Shown: piece after piece, positions 12,093 to 23,564 of the stretch
Numbering within the stretch: position 1 is the stretch's first letter
How the letters are laid out: each line of letters starts with the position of its first letter
Assembly (NCBI GenBank): GCA_019916065.1
Contig: CM034239.1
Coordinates: 35,550,419-35,614,418, forward strand
Source: Vitellaria paradoxa
Lineage: Eukaryota > Streptophyta > Magnoliopsida > Ericales > Sapotaceae
Reading direction: 5' to 3'
DNA: 64,000 nt
Made by a program: the position numbers and the translations under genes
The notes under the pieces: model-generated
What the model saw: only the letters and a program-made list of their open reading frames with translations
Databases searched by the model: none
What the model was told of the DNA's origin: nothing

Positions 12093-13010
12093 TCAAAAAT
12101 TGGCTGATTCGGTTAGATTTGCATTTTGAGAGATCGGTAAATTAAACTAACTTGAACTGATACCATTGAATATAATATATACATATGTTGTTTATAATAT
12201 GTTAAATATATTTCTAAAAAGATTAAAAAGTATGACTTTAATTAGAAAGCTATTTGTTTGACAAAGTCCCAATTGCTTGTATACAGAAATGCTCTTACCT
12301 ATGATAAATATTTTTAAGTTGTCTTACCCTTAAATTTATGTACCTTAAGAGAATATGTTATTGAATCATTAAAATATAAAATTTCTTGTTAATAAATTTA
12401 TCTCATAAAACTATCATACAAACGTGGCTCGATTTGATTTGATTTTCTTAGTCATGGTTTCAAAATTTTCCAAATCAGTACCTGTTTGGAGTCTCAAAAT
12501 TTTGGTAAATAATCTTCAACTTTTTCTAATTTTTTTAATTTTTTATAATTTTCTCCAAACTAAAAATTTTCAACTTTTACCAACTTATTCAATTTTCTCT
12601 TAATAATTTTTTTTTTTAAATTCCAATTTTCTTCGACTTTTTGATAAATACACCAAACATCCAATGATCTAAAATTTAACAATTTTTTTTTTTGATAATT
12701 TTTGGCACTCCAAATAAGACCTCAGTAACCTGAAATTTTGTTTAAATTCTAGTACCAACTCTAACAAATTGACCATGTCCCTCCTTCTAGAAGCATATGT
12801 CCACCCAGAAGAACAAACATGTGTCCACCCAGAAAAACAAAAATGGTGGGCAAAGTGCAACCATAATGTTTTATGCGTTAATTTTACATTGGAAAATCAT
12901 ACTTGACCTGATAAGATATATATATATATATATATAATAAAGTACATTCTTTGATTTGACATTTATTTCCGTCAGCACTAAAATTTTATCACATTATCAC
13001 TTATTATATA

Positions 13011-13822
13011 TCTATATAATAAAATACATCATTTGAATTTGAAATTTGAAATTCAAATTAATATATACACATATATATATATATATATATATATATTATG
13101 TTTTGTAAAATTATACATATATTTTATATATATAATAAAGCACATTATTATTAAATAATGTATGAATACCTAATAGACAAAGTTAATTAAATTTTTTATT
13201 TAAAAAAATATATTTATGTTTTAAATTTTTAAAAATTTTACTCAAAAGTAAGCGTTTAAATTAAAATTTCATTTTAATCTACTTAAAATTTAAATTTTAA
13301 ATACATACACTTTTACCCTATGTGTCATTTATATAATAAGAAAGTTTAAAATTTTGAATTTGAGATATTTTCAACTGTTGAATTTGTTAAATAGTTAAGA
13401 TTATTTTTTTCTCTCATTTTTCCTATTTTTTTAATACTTTTTATATAAAAAATTTTAAATTAATATTTTAAAAAATGTAACATACTCTTTTACACTCTGA
13501 GTCATTTATATAATAAGAAAATTTAAAATTTTGAATTTGAGACATTTTTAGCTGTTGAATTTACTAAATGGTCAGGATTATTTTTTTCTCTAATTCTTCT
13601 CATATTTTTTATATAAAAAATTTTAAATTAATATTTTAAAAAATATGATAATATTTGTAATAAATAATAAAATCTTATATTTTAATCTCTTTTGATTAAT
13701 GATTTTTATTTTTATAAATTATTTTTATACTTTTTTAATGTAAGTTTGTTTTATAAATTTAAATTTAAATTATTTACATACCAAATTATATTTTTATATA
13801 TTTAGGTACGGACAATTGCTAG
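13011..13822 (+). mobile_element. Helitron-like non-autonomous element with internal 177-bp duplication
   Basis: The left end TCTATATAATAAAATAC is identical over 17 nt to the start of the element at 57985. The right end TAGGTACGGACAATTGCTAG, followed by T, matches the ends near 57984 and 58620 (TAGG, then ATTACTAG or ATTACTAA, then T). Helitrons start with TC, end with CTRR and insert between A and T, and an A precedes the start here. Inside, GTCATTTATATAATAAGAAA recurs at 13324 and 13501 (177-bp period), so 13324-13500 is tandemly duplicated. No coding capacity. A clear 3' hairpin is not seen. Confidence 0.6.
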
Positions 13823-14133
13823 TGTATATATATAAAAAGAGAATGCCCGCATTTCGATCCCATTTTTGATAAAGAAAATGAAATTATTCATTAAGATTTC
13901 TAGAAATAAGATTCATGCATTATTATTATTATTATTATTATGAACCAAATAATTCGAGGTTAAGCACAAGAGGACACGACACACGGTGCAGCCGGTCTAG
14001 GTCAAGCTTTTTCCATTGATATTGTGAATGGAGTTTCGGAAAGTCGTTTACGACTCCAGAGACATCTGCCTTTGGTTAGTTGGTTTTGACTGCCTGCATG
14101 CAATAGTTTGAAATTTTCCCCTGGCATAATCAG

Positions 14134-14530
14134 GCTTTGAATTTCTGTCTCAGTTAACAACTTGTCAACTTTCCCGATAAGATTTTCGTATACTCTTCTA
14201 CTCAAGAATGTTCACTTTTTTTTTTTTGGACAATTAAGAACATCAGAGCCGATGTACTTTCAAGCTTTGAATTTCTATCTTAAAGGTGTTTGGAGTGACG
14301 AAAAGAAGATAAAATAAAATAATTTATGAGTTCATAATTTGTACAATAAGATAAAAAATAAATAATTTTTAAAAATTTTTAAAAATTTTTAATATTTTTT
14401 AGTATATCAAACGCACCCTAACAACTTATCAACTTTTCTGTTAAAATTTTTGTACGCTCTTCAACTTAAGAATGTTCTTTTTTTTTTTTTTATTGTTTGA
14501 CAATTTAGAATATCTAAACTAATTTAAGTA
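14134..14530. repeat. 130-bp tandem duplication, second copy split by a MITE
   Basis: Copy 1 begins at 14134 (GCTTTGAATTTCTGTCTCAG) and copy 2 at 14264 (GCTTTGAATTTCTATCTTAA). Both continue through AACTTRTCAACTTT, GTACGCTCTTC or GTATACTCTTC, CAAGAATGTTC or TTAAGAATGTTC, and a T-run. Copy 2 is interrupted after its first 20 bp by the 135-bp element at 14284-14418 and resumes with TAACAACTTATC at 14419. Confidence 0.85.
14284..14418. mobile_element. MITE-like repeat family B, 135-bp copy with resolved ends
   Basis: Terminal inverted repeats start GGTGTTTGGAGTGA and, in reverse complement at the other end, GGGTGCGTTTGATA. TAA flanks both sides (14281-14283 and 14419-14421). The neighbouring undisrupted duplicate at 14134 shows the pre-insertion sequence, which fixes the borders. 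A 3-bp TAA/TTA target duplication fits PIF/Harbinger (Tourist-like) elements. The body resembles other family B copies in this window (GTGAGATAAAATAAGATAAA-type sequence and an ATTACGAA core). Confidence 0.75.
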
Positions 14531-16691
14531 CATCTTGTCTAGTTCTTAAATCATGGACTCTAATAACTTTAGGAAAGATTCAAAACTGCTAACAACTTCG
14601 GAGCAAAATTAAAACTTAACCAACCTAGCTGACTTCAAAAATTATAAAAGAATGTTCTAACGTGGGAATTACCATCTACCGCTCATCACCTGGCCGCAAT
14701 AAGTCAACTTATTTGAAAGATTGTTGGTTCTTGCAATCTGCTCCATCTTTCATGCAAGCATAAATAGAGAAGCCATTTCATGAGGTTGAAGTCACCTACA
14801 TATGTACCCAACAAATAAATCTCTCCCTTAATTTTCCCCTCTACTTTAGGTGTCATTGTCCCCCCCCCCAAAAAAAAAACAAAAAAAAAAACTCTTCAAA
14901 GTTGGGTTTGGGTGGTCAACTTCAAAGGAGATGGGCGCAGTGGATCGATTCCATGGCAGGTGGCTCAGTTGCTGTCTATCAATTGATGATAAGTTCTTAA
15001 CTACTTTACTTTTCATTATTCTATATAAATAAATATGTGTTGCTTCCTCCTATATATATATATATATCTTGTTTAAGAATTGGTTACCGTTATATGCTTT
15101 GTAGCATTTTTATTAAACTTATGGAACTTTTCAAACATGCATGCATATATGCTTAATCTAAAAAAGCAAAGCAAAGGAAGAAAATTCGAAAAGGACATAT
15201 GCTTTAAATATTTTAATGGATACCTGGCACTCTTTATCACTCCTTCAAAGTAAATGAAAATTTTGAAGTACTGTAGGTGCTCTTTATATCTTCATTCCTT
15301 CTTCAAAATGGAGATGTTGAATTAGGGACCACCAAATGCTGTATATAAAAACTTTTGTAGTCTAAAAGATAGCATTGCTGCCCTCACTCACTCACACACA
15401 CGCGCACACATTATATTTCGTTTGCTAATAGTTAGCTGGTCACTGTCATCGTTGAGCTCACTAATTACGCAAACTGATATGAGAGACAGAAAATCAATTA
15501 TACAATAATTTTGAAACTTTGTACTCTTGTTACTCTCCAAAAGAAACCAATAACTCATGAATTATGTACCTTATAATATATATACATATATGTATATATG
15601 TATATATCCAATTAATTTCATTAGATCTAATATAGAAGATATATCCGAGAATCTTTGGTAGGAGAGAGGTACGTATCCATGTCCAAAAATTGGATGGGAA
15701 AAAGACCTATCGAGCATGCGGATCACTTTGCATATTCTCTTGTGCTTTGGACCATATGGTAGCACCAAGCTTTTACTGGCCAATTGGTTGACAAATATAG
15801 TAAATATTTTATTATTTTTATTTAAATTTTTAACGATTAATTGGTTAGAAAAAATTATCTTTTAGCGACCAATTTTTATTTGATCAGAAAAAAATCACAA
15901 TTAGCGATCAATTTTAATTTGGTCGAGAAAAGTCAACTTTTAATGACTAAATTTATATTTAGCCAGGAAAAATGATCGCCAAAAGTGTGAATTGTTCTAG
16001 TAAAATAATGTGATGGTGACAATTTACAAAAAAACATTTTTATGAATTTTTTATTTTAAAATGATAAAACTCATACTTATACACATAATTTTGGTCAAAC
16101 TTAATTTGTGATCGTGTTTTCTTCTCATGCGCACAACATTGTCCATGAAAAAGAAAATGGACCTAACGCTTTAACCGAAAGGTGAGTGGATGAAGAATGT
16201 CAAATATGGTTTATGGACTACAGAGACATTAAATGTACATTTGAAATTTTGAAGTTGCTAGTCACCATTCACAAATAAGCTATTGTTACAATACGTGGAA
16301 AACAAAGAGATTGATTATTGAGAATTAATTAGGAAAACCTTTTAGTAATAAAGGGAAAAAATCTCGGATCACAAATATCATAAAATATTCATCATACGGA
16401 ATACAATTGTAACAATTATTTACGGTAATATACATAATCTATTCTTTCTATTCTCGATACATTAATCATAGTGCATGTTTTCGTCAACACATAATGAAGA
16501 ATCCTCACTCGCATTTAATGAAAATCACGCTTCAACCTCATATTACTTTTGAAGAATTAACGCACAAGATATTTGACAATAAAAATATATCATAGTTAGG
16601 TTGAGAAATGTCGCTTGAAAATTCGTGTAGTGATTATATTTTTCTCTCTGTGAATGATACAAAATCCTATAAGAAAGTCCCTATTTATAGC
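14531..16691. other. Intergenic stretch, no gene; CACTA subterminal fragment near 15.8-16.0 kb
   Basis: No gene is seen. From about 15785 to 16010 a motif of the type TTAGCGACCAATTTTTATTT is repeated four times at roughly 35-45 bp spacing. The stretch ends in TTGTTCTAGTA followed by ATAATGTG, which resembles a decayed right end of a CACTA element (canonical TTTCTAGTAGTG). A left end is not found, so this is a truncated remnant. Other content is AT microsatellites, including one at 15045-15066. Confidence 0.45.
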
Positions 16692-17315
16692 ATACACTAC
16701 TAGAAAAAAGTTGATTACCAACTGACCATTACCAACCGAATATAATCGGTTGGTAAATACCAACTAACTACTAACACATTACCAATCGATGTAAAAATTA
16801 CTAAAATTTAGATAATTATCAACTCCTTACTGACTGATCCAATTCGGTTGCTAAATTTTCGGTTGGTAATCGGTTGGTAATCAGTTGTTATATTGGCGGG
16901 AAACTTTTTACCAACCGATTATCAACTGCTTACAACTGGTTGGTACATATTTCAGTTGGTAATCTAACGGGAAGATTTTTCCCACCAAATTACTAATGGA
17001 TTACCCACTGAATAGTGTAGTTGTTAGATATTTCGGTTGGTTCTTCGGTTGGTAATTTGATGGTTAAATTATTACCAACCGCATTACCAACCGCAATGTT
17101 CCGATCATGTAATCACCTGATGGGCAAATTAATACCAACCGCATTGCCAACTTGTAGGTTAGTTGGTAATTTATTTAGTTAGTATTTAGTTGGTATTCCG
17201 TTCGTAATTCGATAGCAATGTATCGAGAATATGTTTAGCAACCCAATTATCAACTGACAATATCCTTTATTAATTTATTTGGTTAGTTATCGGTTAGTAA
17301 TCCATTGGTATGAAG

Positions 17316-19574
17316 TGTGATGACTCAGATTTTTAATGCTTTGATTAATTGTTAATTAATATTTAATTTGGTAAAAATAAAATTTTTATTGATTTAAATT
17401 TTTGGGAACATAAATTAAATTCAATTTTTATTGTGGATGCATGAAATTAGAAGTCTAGTCTAATTTGAATTCTAATTCTTTTTCCATTAGGATTCTACCA
17501 ACTAATAGCGAGTACATGGAATTGGAAGTCTAGTTTGATTTGAATTCTAATCCTTTTTCCATTAAGATTCTACCAACTATTAGCCAGTACATGAAGTTGG
17601 AAGTCTAGTTTAATTTGAATTCTAATCTTTTTTTTCATTAGGATTCTATCAACTAATAGCTAGTCTAGATATACGTGTATATATATATAACATGCGCTCT
17701 TCGGCAGTCAAGGTAAAGGGTTAAAAAGAAAGAGAGAGAGAGAGAGAAAGAGAGAAAAAAAGATAAGGGGTAGTGGCGGCAGAGGAGAAAAAAAAAATCT
17801 AATGTGAATGCTGTGGAGATTACCAGCTTCTTGATGGCCGCGGTGATCTTAGTCTGATCTGCTGATTGAGTTTTGGGTTTCGTTATGACTTGGGTGTTCT
17901 TTCTACAGATTTAATTTGAGGTAAGGGGCGGAACTTTTAAAAGTGATGCATATATATATATGTATAAATATTATTTATTTTCTGGGCGAATGACCTGTGG
18001 TCTGTATTGTAATTAACAATACATATATGTGTATTAATTGATTAGTCCTCATACAATTCGGTGATATGAATATAATGATATATATATATATATATATATA
18101 TATGTAAATATATATATTAGACTCATCAGATTTTTGTTATTGTGAACATATGATTGATTAGATCTTTTTTTTCCCTTTAAACTCATAACGTGATTGATTG
18201 GAATACGAGGTTCACTTGTTATTTATTTACTTATTTATTTATTTATATTTTTTTAGTTGGTAAACGTGAATTGTATTGAGTTCCCAAATTTGCTTGGCTA
18301 CTAGAAGGCAAAAATTTCTATTATATATATATTTGAAGTCTTCAACGATTGGATGGTATACATATTATTACTTTATATACATATATAGGTTAAAGGTGTG
18401 GAAATTAGGTGTCCAGCAAAGCCATTAAATGAATAAAGCAAAGAAACTTTAACTTTTGTCCTTATAGGATAGTTTGTCTTTTTTGTGAATTTTGTCTTTA
18501 CATGTTAGTTTGTTCTGAAAGCTTTTGCATTAATTGTAAAAAACATATTTGGTAATTTGTTGTGCTGCGATTCTTCGGTAATTATGGTTATTATTATTAC
18601 ATGTTGAGGTTTACGGATTCTTTAAAATATTATGATGAATTCATAAGGATTTAATAAATAATGAATTTAAATAAAGAATTTATTTGATGTTTGTTTAAAA
18701 TGAAAGTGGATGCGTTTTGTTTGGATTTAGGGTACTGAAAATATCGGGTATGCGTACCCAAGGGTCGAAAGTCCCGAAACCCGCGCGGGGTTGGTTATCG
18801 ATTCCAGTAGGCTAGTAACCTACGAACGAGCAGATGCCTAAGGGTGGCATATCATATTCCTAAGACTTCGGTCTAGGAAGCAGACACCGAAGGATGGTGT
18901 ATATTGGTTGGGTCTTGTTTCTACGAGACAACCAAGCAGACATCGAAGGATGATGTATATTGGTTGGGTCCTGTTTCTACAGGACAACCAAGCAGCAGTA
19001 CCTAGAAATCAATTTGTTTTCTTTGATGTGTTATGTGGTGTTACAAGGCAATTAATGGTAATGAAAAGATAAATTGATAAATAAATTAAAGTACTTGTTT
19101 GAAATTGCTACTTGTGCATAAATATTTCACTTAGTAGCATGCTAGGGCATACTGCATTTATATTATTATTATTATTAGGGTTCCGAGCACACGTGGTATT
19201 AGTGCTAAACCCCTTACAGCTTGTGATGCAGGTAATGAATTTGAGTCACGTGCTGGACCTTCTGAGCATAGGAATTAGAGTTTTATTTATTATTTTTTTA
19301 TGTAATGACTCTAGGAAATTATTTTTAACGGATTTTAATAAGCCTCTGTTTGTGAGGTTATTATTAATTATTTTATTTAGCTTTGGAAGGATATTTGGGC
19401 TTAGCTTTGGAGCTTATTGCCTAGTTGATTTTGACTAAGGCATTTATTTCTTTTTACATTAATTGCTCCATAGTGTGTGTTTATGGCTCTGATGTGGGAC
19501 AGGGAATGTTATTAAATGGTGTAATGTGTATTCTTTGGTTCACGTACTAGGGTTGTGAAACTCGGGGCGTGACA
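17316..19574 (+). repeat. 5' LTR
   Basis: 2259 bp, starting TGTGATGACTC and ending GCGTGACA. It contains three imperfect repeats of an AAGTCTAGTYTRATTTGAAT-type unit (about 17445-17650), a GA microsatellite near 17730, AT microsatellites, and a GC-rich structured block at 18746-18991. An open frame at 19112-19438 is not maintained in the 3' LTR because of a 1-bp difference, so it is not considered coding. Confidence 0.95.
18746..18991 (+). other. Structured RNA-like hairpin chain in the 5' LTR
   Basis: Six hairpins in 246 bp: GGGTA-TGCG-TACCC (18746-18759); AACCC-GCGCG-GGGTT (18778-18792); GTAGG, 7-nt loop, CCTAC (18807-18823); TTCCT, bulged A, AGAC, TTCG loop, GTCTAGGAA (18857-18879); and two tandem 56-bp units with stems TTGGTT/AACCAA plus GTCTTG/CGAGAC (18904-18935) and TTGGTT/AACCAA plus GTCCTG/CAGGAC (18960-18991), each with a GG bulge and a TTTCTA loop. 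The two units differ by a T-A to C-G double change and a T-G to T-A change, both keeping pairing. The block is GC-rich against an AT-rich element. Confidence 0.75.
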
Positions 19575-19577
19575 ACT

Positions 19578-19589
19578 TGGTATCAGAGC
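19578..19589 (+). other. Primer binding site (initiator tRNA-Met type)
   Basis: TGGTATCAGAGC lies 3 nt after the 5' LTR end. It matches 12 nt of the complement of the 3' end of plant initiator tRNA-Met, the usual minus-strand primer for plant LTR retrotransposons. Confidence 0.93.
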
Positions 19590-22500
19590 ATAGGTTTAGA
19601 ATACCTAGGGGCTGTGGGGACTTTGATTTCGAGTGTTATGTGGTTATATAAGAGGCTTAAATATTTTATAGGATGTCTTTTGACCGCGGGTAGTGAGACT
19701 AGAAAATTATATTATGAGTTGCAGTTATTATTTTAACTAGCTATGTTACTCATTAGTAGTTAGCATAGAAAATTAATATGAAATTTTTATTTGTATACCA
19801 TAGCATCCAATAATGGTGATTGTAGGAGAGTTGTGTAAATCGGTGGGACTAACAAATTTGTTAAAATTTTTTTTTCTGAATGAATGATGATCTTTAGTTT
19901 ATAATGACTTGAGGTGTAGTTGGTTAGATATTTAATTTTTTTTAAATTGTCCATCTTGAAAAAAAAAAATCATATGAGCCTACTAGTATTTGAATCTTGA
20001 GGTAGAATAATGTGCCACTACTTGTTTTCTTTTTTTTTTTTTTTTTTTTTTTTTTGTGGATATCATTTAAATATCAACACGTGCATCCTTCTATTTAGAT
20101 CATTTGTGACCAATAAACGATAAATTTTAAATACATGAATATTTTGATAATACTTTAGGATTTAAGTAAATGCAATCATAGAATTGGATTTCCTTGCTTG
20201 AGTTTGACTTGATGATTTTAAGTATATAAAAGTATAAGTATGTTGTTATGCTTTTTTTTTTTTTTTTTTTTTTCTGGGGTTGCGATTTGTTTGGTTTTTG
20301 ATAAAATGTTAAAGAAAAATAAAACATTTGTTTTGAAAAAAAAAGGGCTTTCAAAATTGTAAACGTTTAAAATATATTATTTGGGTCATGTTACGATATA
20401 TTTTGTAACAGTTTAATATATTCTTAGTAGACAACTATCATTCTCTTATTTGTCTAGGAGTTTATCTATCATTGTTATGATTGAAATATGTGATATTGTC
20501 AAATTTTATAATTGAATGCTTGCAAATATTAGTTTTAGTTAAAATTTTATATTTATATAAATAGTTATCTAGACATATTTTTGGGATTCTTTTTAGCACT
20601 GTATTTGGTTCTCTTGATGTTTGATTTTTAAAAATGCAAAACATATAATATGTTACCATTGAATTTTAGTTTTTAGAACTATGAGACTTTAAAATATATA
20701 TATATATATATATATTTGGAGTTATGTTAAAAAAAAAATCTATGTAACGACTAGTATGTTTGGATGTTATCTTCTGTTAATTAATGATGATATAATATGA
20801 TAAATACACTTACTTAAGAACTTGATTTTCTTAAAAAAAAAAATTTATGTTATTGCGTGCATTGAATTTAAATTTGTATGAGTTTAGTTTAAAGTAATTG
20901 ATAATATCGTTATGAGTAAGTGTTATGTGATTAAGTTTAATCTCATATGGTTTTAGTGAATTGTTATAGTGAAAAATGATTAGTTTGTCAGGTGGTTGTG
21001 AAATTAATGATTTGAGTAAGAATGTAGGTGATGTTTGATGAATTTTGTTTTGAGATTTATTTTAACTTTTGATTTGAAATTTTATTAAATAAATAAAGAA
21101 GAAACTGGCACTGTAAAATTAGTTCATTTTAGATATCTGAAAGATTTTTGAAGAAAATATGAACTTGATTTGATGTAAAATTGGTGTGACAATGGTATTT
21201 TTGAAATTAAGATTCGAATATAAGATAGTCATGGATGGAAGTTGAATTGTATTGTTTTAACTTGTATATTGATAATCATGAGATGTGATATTTGTATGAT
21301 GACTTAAATCGCATTTTAATTTTAATTTTTTTTGGTATATATGTATTGGAATTACTCTAAAGTTGTGATAATCTATTATTTTGATATACTAATATCCTCT
21401 TACACTTGTGCGATATGACTAGTTTACTTTGTAAGTTGAATTAAATTTGACGTTGGATGAATAGGGCTGATAAATTAATTGTTTGGACTAGGAGGGATTT
21501 CAATGAGTGACAACCGTTGTAGAAACCTTAATGTGAGATTTAATAATAATAAAATTTGCTATTGGAATATTGCGTATTATACCTGATTTCTTTATTCCAC
21601 TTTAAAGGATTGAAGTTATCATATCTATTCCCCTGGCCACTATGATATGAGAAATTTAGTACTTAGTAGTAACTAATTTTAATGCATGTTATCTTGTGAG
21701 AACTATAAATTTTAGTTCGTTCAGTTGGATTATTATTTAGTTGAATGTCTGTGACATTTTAGTTAAATTGGATTTAATTGATTGAATTATTTATTTTCTT
21801 GCTATGATACGATAAATTGAATATTACTAGATTTTATTTATTGGAGTAAAAAAAAAAAAATTCCTGAATTGTGAACTCTGTATGTTCGGTTAACTATTTG
21901 TTATTTAAATTAAGGTATGTGAGAATTATTAAAATTTTATCTTTTTCATCTTGAGTGTACTTTAAATTGTGTGGTATAAATAATTGTATACTTATCATTT
22001 GATTCGAGAGAACTGGTATTAACTATTTGAATTATTATATTCGCTATTTAAAAGTTTTATTTAGAGAAGATTGAAAATTTTGCAAGTTATCACAACTTTA
22101 AATATTTGGTTCAATTTCTGACTAAGAGTTTAATATTTAATATTGTGACGAATTTTTATAAGCTTAATATTGTTTTAGATGTCGATATTTGCAAAATTCA
22201 GATGGATATATTATTTTTTGCTTCAAATTATTGAAACATTTGGTTATGCGTTATTTTACATAATTATTTTGGATATAATGACGTGTTAAAGATTTTATCT
22301 ATAAAAAAAAAAAAATTTACTGGTATTAACTCGATTGTCATTTTCATGATAATGTCGATTCAAGTACTTTGGAACTAATATTATTTTGTTACTTTGGTAA
22401 TTTATGATTTTAGTCTCGAAATGTGCTGAATTGTGGACTTTATAATTTTCCTGAATATTATAGTTGAAGATAGAATTTTAATATTGTTAATTTTATTTGG

Positions 22501-22990
22501 GGCTTCTCGAGACCCTAGACCGTGAAATGTATTTTTGGCTAAATCATATTTCTAAGAATCTAGAAAACATTAAACCCCAAATGGTAAGTTTGTTGTGAGT
22601 TCGGGTAACTCAGAGGACATTAGTCTTTATGATTATAATTATCTAATATAAGTTTGAATGATAGTCAGAGATTATGATTGCATATATGTCGAAGTAAAAA
22701 GTTTATACCAAGATTCGATGACATCATTGTTTAAACTTATGCGAGATTAGTATTTAGAAAATTTTAGAAATTTGTATTAGGCGCATGCTTCTCGATGATC
22801 TTAAAATTTAAAGAATATGTGTTTAGATTGAAATGTATATTTGGGGTTACTTTTGAAGAGTAAGTATGTTTATGATAAAGTTCTATTAAGAAAATTTTAA
22901 AAGTAAGTTTTGAAACTTGGTAACATATAAAATTTGATTTAAATTTCTATGGTTGGTATTGAACTTATTTGTATTGGAAGAAATTTTATT

Positions 22991-23015
22991 AGGAGGAGAG
23001 ATTGTAACATCTGGG
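22991..23015 (+). other. Second purine tract and LTR-start-like motif inside the element
   Basis: AGGAGGAGAGA followed by TTGTAACATCTGGGA resembles a polypurine tract next to the TGTAACATC start of another gypsy-type LTR. It lies about 560 bp before the true purine tract and 3' LTR. It may be the relic of a second element captured in the internal region. Confidence 0.4.
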
Positions 23016-23551
23016 ATATTTATTTTCAATATATTAATTAAATTAATAAAAAAAAAATTTTTCTTTAGAGTTAAAAAAAAAAATTATTTTAGATATAGTG
23101 ATTTTGTGTGGAGATTGTTGGTTTGATTGGATGCTTATATGAGTTGCTTTGTGCGGCTTGTCAATTTTTGTTGGTTTGCTGTGTATGGTGGGGTAGATGC
23201 ATACTACTTACAATTTGATTGTGGGTAGTGCTAAGACTGGTTTACATTTAGTGATATATGATTATTGTCATTTAGGCTGTGATTTTGTTCTCATTTGTGA
23301 GTTAGATTTATACCGATTGTAAGCTATAGTTGTGAGCTAACTGTTTATTCGAGGATATAACTTTCAAATTTTGTAATTACTTTTTTTAACTAAAACATAA
23401 TTTTGTGTGAATAATATGCATGGATTTACAAATGTTTAAACTTATCAAGGTAATTTATTATTAAAGTGCTATATAATAATCGTGAATGCATGTCATTTAG
23501 GTTTTACCTATAAAATTGTGTTATAAATTTCGAGGACGAAATTTTTTTTTT

Positions 23552-23564
23552 AAGGAGGGGAGGA
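23552..23564 (+). other. Polypurine tract
   Basis: AAGGAGGGGAGGA directly precedes the 3' LTR and follows a T-rich run, the usual layout for the plus-strand primer in LTR retrotransposons. Confidence 0.92.

Noticed and set aside
14002..14205. 67-codon minus-strand frame with normal composition
   Set aside because: It overlaps the first copy of the 130-bp tandem duplication, and the second copy does not keep the frame. Judged to be chance.
16700..17315. Regularly spaced ACCAACC repeats resembling a CRISPR-like or satellite array
   Set aside because: Spacing is irregular, both orientations occur, and the array lies next to CACTA termini, so these are transposon subterminal repeats in a plant genome.
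19112..19438. 108-codon frame in the 5' LTR, with a 71-codon version in the 3' LTR
   Set aside because: The two LTR copies are nearly identical, but a single T difference truncates one frame. The sequence is hydrophobic and low-complexity, so it is an LTR shadow.
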